This document shows, in pieces, positions 60,879 to 64,000 of a stretch of DNA of 64,000 bases (position 1 is its first letter; each line of letters starts with the position of its first letter). Source of the stretch: Caldifarciminota bacterium (GTDB lineage Bacteria > Hydrothermota > Hydrothermia > UBA1063 > CAJXJZ01); contig JALVYB010000058.1 of assembly GCA_027038175.1 (NCBI GenBank), forward strand, positions 47,390 to 111,389, in the 5' to 3' direction. The notes beneath the pieces were generated by a model. That model searched no databases, was not told the DNA's origin, and saw only the letters and a list, made by a program, of their open reading frames with translations. The translations under genes were made by a program, and so were the position numbers.

Positions 60879-62135
60879 ATGGAAACAAAAGAGTTCAAGG
60901 TTTATAAAAAGAGTATATACAGGGTGGTAAAAGACCCATTTGTAAGGGTTGCTCTTAAAAGAGCAGTAAACTCCTTTAGAAAGAACAGGGACAGTGCTAT
61001 TTCTGAATACGATTATGTGCTTGAAGAGAGTAAAAAACTGCAGAAAACCAAGGATTACGTACTTGAACATCTTGATGAGTTCGTGAAAAAGACCATGGAA
61101 AGGGTTGAGAAAAACCACGGACATGCCTATTATGCAAAAACAGTTGATGATGCTTTGCGTATTATTAAGAATATTGTGGGTAGTGGAAAAACGGTTGTGA
61201 AAGGGAAATCCATTACTTCGGAAGAACTTGACCTCAATAAACATCTTGAGGAATGGGGAAATACAGTATATGAAACAGACCTTGGAGAGTTTATAGTACA
61301 GAAACTTGGTTCAAGACCCATGCACATACTTGCTCCTGCCATAAATGTACCGAGGGAGAAGGTGGCGGAGCTGTTCAGCGAACTTGCAGGGAAAAAATTG
61401 CCTCAAGACCCTGCTGAACTTACCAGGTTTGCAAGGGAGTTTTTAAGAGATAAGTTTGTAAATGCAGATGTGGGTATTACTGGAGCCAATGTTATTACTG
61501 CTGATACGGGGACAGTATTTCTCATAGAGAATGAGGGAAATATAAGGTTTTCAACCTCAGCACCTCCTGTACATATTGTACTTGTTGGAATAGAGAAAAT
61601 CCTGCCTACCCTGAAGGATGGAATGAGAATGGTTGAGGTTGTCTCAAGGTATGCTGGATACAAGGCAATGGCATACGTTTCCATGATCTCAGGTCCGAGT
61701 AAAACCGGGGATATAGAAAAAGTTGTTGTGTATGGGGCTCATGGTCCAAAAGAGTTTCATGTGATTTTCCTGGATAATGGCAGAAGTGAAGCAGCGAAAG
61801 ACCCTGTTATAAGAAAGGCCCTGCAGTGTCTTCGGTGTGGAGCGTGCATGTACGAGTGTCCTGTTTATCCTATAACAACAGGGTACTGGGGATATAAGTA
61901 TATGGGGGGAATAGGTATTCCCTGGACTGCATACATTGCGGGAGGTTTTGAAAAGGCAGCCCCCATGGCTTTTACATGTACACTGTGTGGTAGATGCGTC
62001 AAATACTGCCCCATGGAAATTGATACTCCGGAGATTGTACAGCATATAAGGGAAATTTTAAAGGAAAAAGGGTTTATTCCTGACTATATAAAAAATATGG
62101 CGGAGGCTGTTTTAAAGGAGGGAGTTCCTTACTGA
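60879..62135 (+). CDS. lutB: LutB/LldF-type iron-sulfur protein
   Basis: A 418-residue protein of the lactate-utilisation B family. The LUD domain (about 60-300) has GITGANVITADTGT and STSAPPVHIVLVG. Two [4Fe-4S] motifs follow (Cys317-320-323-327 and Cys367-370-373-377). With LutA it probably oxidises lactate to pyruvate, passing electrons to an unidentified acceptor. It lacks the C-terminal extension of longer LldF proteins. It is 4 nt after lutA. Confidence 0.88.
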   Translation: METKEFKVYKKSIYRVVKDPFVRVALKRAVNSFRKNRDSAISEYDYVLEESKKLQKTKDYVLEHLDEFVKKTMERVEKNHGHAYYAKTVDDALRIIKNIVGSGKTVVKGKSITSEELDLNKHLEEWGNTVYETDLGEFIVQKLGSRPMHILAPAINVPREKVAELFSELAGKKLPQDPAELTRFAREFLRDKFVNADVGITGANVITADTGTVFLIENEGNIRFSTSAPPVHIVLVGIEKILPTLKDGMRMVEVVSRYAGYKAMAYVSMISGPSKTGDIEKVVVYGAHGPKEFHVIFLDNGRSEAAKDPVIRKALQCLRCGACMYECPVYPITTGYWGYKYMGGIGIPWTAYIAGGFEKAAPMAFTCTLCGRCVKYCPMEIDTPEIVQHIREILKEKGFIPDYIKNMAEAVLKEGVPY

Positions 62136-62160
62136 GATAGTGTCCTTGTAAAAAATTCAT

Positions 62161-62166
62161 TATAAT
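62161..62166 (+). promoter_or_regulatory. Candidate -10 box of the transketolase gene
   Basis: TATAAT about 86 nt before the ATG at 62253. No good -35 box lies at 16-18 nt. The AT-rich leader has a small hairpin (ATCC-TGCT-GGAT, near 62201-62213) of doubtful meaning and ends with AGGAGG. Confidence 0.4.
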
Positions 62167-62252
62167 TTCAAATAAGTTCAAAACTTCCTGTTTTTATTTC
62201 CATCCTGCTGGATTTAGAATTAATAAGTCAAAATAGAAAAAGGAGGTTTTTT

Positions 62253-64000
62253 ATGAGAGGCTTTAGAGATACAACTTTGCCCGAAGATGAGATTAAAAGG
62301 CTTACTGAACTTGCAACGGTTTTGAGAGGGGACATTCTGAAAATGACAACCCTTGCAAAATCAGGACATCCTGGTGGTGCTATGAGCTCTCTTGAACTCT
62401 TTCTTGTAACAATGAGTTATGCGAATATCAACCCTGAAGACCCTGATATGGAGGGAAGGGATTATATAGTGGTATCTCATGGGCATACTTCAGCTGGTGT
62501 TTATGCCACACTTGGGAGGCTTGGATTTTTCAATATTGACGATGCAATAGCCTATTTCAGACTTGCAGGCTCACCCTTTGAGGGGCATATTGAAAGAGAT
62601 GTGCCTGGAATAGAATGGACAACAGGAAACCTTGGACAGGGGCTTTCTGCGGGCTGTGGCTTTGCACTTGCAAGTAAGGTTAAGGGCTATAATAATCATG
62701 TCTTTGTTATTATGGGAGATGCTGAGCAGGCAAAGGGACAGGTGGCAGAGGCAAGAAGGTTTGCAAAAAAATTCAATTTAAGCAATATAACGGTTCTAAT
62801 TGACTATAACAGAAGACAGATTTCGGGTAAGACTTTTGAAATTATGCCCGTTAATATAAAGGAAAACTATGAGTCAGACGGCTGGAAGGTAGTAGAGGTT
62901 GATGGCCATAACGTAAGAGAGATTTATGAGGCTATTGTTGAATGTCAGAGGCATGAAGAGGCACCCTGCATGGTTCTTGCTCATACTGTGATGGGAAAAG
63001 GTGTGTCTTTCATGGAAGGTAATGAGGTTTATCACGGCAAGCCCCTTTCAGAAGAACAGCTTGACAGGGCACTCAGTGAACTTGGAATTGAAAATGACCT
63101 TGAAAAATACAGAAAGTTGAGAGAGAGCAGGAAATTTCCTGTGTTTAACAGGAAACTTAAATTTGACGTGAAACTTAATACAGGAGAGCCAGTTTTGTAC
63201 GTGAAAGATGAAAAACTCGATAATAGAACTGCCCTCGGAAAGGCGCTTTATGATGTGGCAAAAAATTCAGATTCAGAGGAACACACAAAGATACTTGCCT
63301 TTGACTGTGACCTTATGGGCTCTGTGAAACTCAATTACTTTGCAAAGGAATTCCCACATCTATTTTTTGAGTCAGGGGTTACGGAACACAATACGGCCAC
63401 TGTTGCAGGTGCTGCATCAACTCTTGGTTTTGTATCTGTATGGGGAGATTTCGGTGTATTCGGTATTGATGAAACCTATAATCAGGCAAGGCTCAACGAT
63501 ATAAACAAAACAAATCTGAAACTCTTCGTCACTCATCTCGGAATTGATGTGGGTGAGGATGGCAAGACCCATCATTGCATAGACTATGTGGGCACACTTA
63601 AAAATCTCCATGGGGTCAAAGTCATAATTCCTGCAGACCCCAATCAAACAGACAGGGTTGTAAGATATGCACTTTCTCAATACGGCAATTTTGCAATAGG
63701 TGTTGGGCGTTCTAAATTACCCATAATAGTTGACGAGAATGGAAAAGAGTTTTTTGGAAAGGATTACGTGTATGAGTACGGAAAATTTGACGTGTTGAGA
63801 GAGGGAGATGGTCTGGTAATCCTGGTTTACGGTTCAACTGCCCACAGAGGTATTGAAGTAAGAGAACTTATGGAGAAAGAAGGGTATAATCCTGCTGTTT
63901 TAAATGTCGCATCTCCAGGGTATATTACAGACGAACTTCTTGAATTTTTAGAGGATTTTGATGTTGTGATTACCTATGAGGACCATAATGTTGATACAGG
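62253..64000 (+). CDS. tkt: Transketolase (3' end outside window)
   Basis: An open frame of 582 codons runs off the window. TPP enzyme of the pentose phosphate pathway: N-terminal GHPGGAMSSLELF (about 38-50), TTGNLGQGLSAGCG (about 128-141) and GVTEHNTATVAGAAS with the catalytic Glu. The diphosphate motif is GDAEQAKGQ where GDGE is usual, a Gly-to-Ala change, with the following Asn in IDYNRRQISG kept. AGGAGG lies 7 nt before the ATG. The protein appears to be a fused one-chain form, not split subunits. Confidence 0.9.
   Translation, partial: MRGFRDTTLPEDEIKRLTELATVLRGDILKMTTLAKSGHPGGAMSSLELFLVTMSYANINPEDPDMEGRDYIVVSHGHTSAGVYATLGRLGFFNIDDAIAYFRLAGSPFEGHIERDVPGIEWTTGNLGQGLSAGCGFALASKVKGYNNHVFVIMGDAEQAKGQVAEARRFAKKFNLSNITVLIDYNRRQISGKTFEIMPVNIKENYESDGWKVVEVDGHNVREIYEAIVECQRHEEAPCMVLAHTVMGKGVSFMEGNEVYHGKPLSEEQLDRALSELGIENDLEKYRKLRESRKFPVFNRKLKFDVKLNTGEPVLYVKDEKLDNRTALGKALYDVAKNSDSEEHTKILAFDCDLMGSVKLNYFAKEFPHLFFESGVTEHNTATVAGAASTLGFVSVWGDFGVFGIDETYNQARLNDINKTNLKLFVTHLGIDVGEDGKTHHCIDYVGTLKNLHGVKVIIPADPNQTDRVVRYALSQYGNFAIGVGRSKLPIIVDENGKEFFGKDYVYEYGKFDVLREGDGLVILVYGSTAHRGIEVRELMEKEGYNPAVLNVASPGYITDELLEFLEDFDVVITYEDHNVDT

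Noticed and set aside
62201..62213. Riboswitch in the transketolase leader
   Set aside because: Only a four-pair hairpin is visible, and there is no THI-box-like conserved sequence.
1..64000. Mobile elements, prophage, CRISPR arrays, rRNA
   Set aside because: No transposase, integrase, phage or cas genes, no regularly spaced repeats and no rRNA-like sequence were seen.

Overview
The window is a gene-dense, AT-rich (about 40% G+C by eye) stretch of a bacterial chromosome with no insertion sequences, phage genes or CRISPR arrays. The cell appears two-membraned: there is a class A penicillin-binding protein, small outer-membrane-type beta-strand proteins, a lipoprotein, and a 1539-residue exported protein ending in a FlgD-like (type IX secretion style) C-terminal domain. 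Metabolism looks strictly anaerobic (Rnf complex, heterodisulfide-reductase-type complexes, many [4Fe-4S] proteins). I infer a lineage related to the FCB group, for example an uncultured candidate phylum of the WOR-3/Hydrothermae kind. The sequence alone does not fix the name.

Layout. 1-8352 (minus): an envelope and secretion operon read amidase, murI, class A PBP, beta-barrel-like protein, secD, secF, nadK. 8476-14073 (plus): nrnA-like phosphoesterase, DUF167, PAP2 phosphatase, psd, pssA, an OmpA-like protein, a diacylglycerol-kinase-family protein and panE (phospholipid synthesis). 14056-19154 (minus): cmk, plsC, ispH, rpsA, mtaB. 19321-20709: tRNA-Glu followed directly by an unknown exported protein. 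20687-24892 (minus): folD-like, YchF-like GTPase, radical SAM protein. 25012-32254 (plus): the large surface protein, a LEA14-like lipoprotein, a PrsW-like protease, a small membrane protein and a GAF-GGDEF diguanylate cyclase. 32326-37989: rnfCDGEAB, rseC-like, arsC-like. 38093-42734: dxs, mcsA, mcsB-like, hutI. 42826-54189: an eight-gene Hdr/fumarate-reductase-like operon with its own promoter and terminator. 54252-59967: transporter, asparaginase, tRNA-Gly, mnmG, a freestanding archaeal-type ThrRS editing domain, a MobB-Fe-S fusion and a small protein. 60155-64000: lutA/lutB-like pair and a transketolase cut by the window edge.

How the genes work together. Rnf links reduced ferredoxin, NAD+ and an ion gradient. 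The 42.8-54.2 kb operon encodes what looks like one large flavin/Fe-S complex: HdrC, HdrB, an HdrA with a GltD-like NAD(P)H module inserted, a fumarate-reductase-like pair, a second degenerate HdrA, an MvhD-like [2Fe-2S] adaptor and an FrhB/FdhB-like protein. I read it as a candidate electron-bifurcating system joining NAD(P)H and ferredoxin to fumarate/succinate or disulfide chemistry. It is the most interesting system here.

Other points of interest. Several genes have a TATAAT-type -10 box only 6-7 nt before ATG and no Shine-Dalgarno sequence, which suggests leaderless mRNAs. The FolD-like and McsB-like proteins lack key catalytic residues. Palindromes overlap the promoters of cmk, dxs, the hdr operon and lutA.
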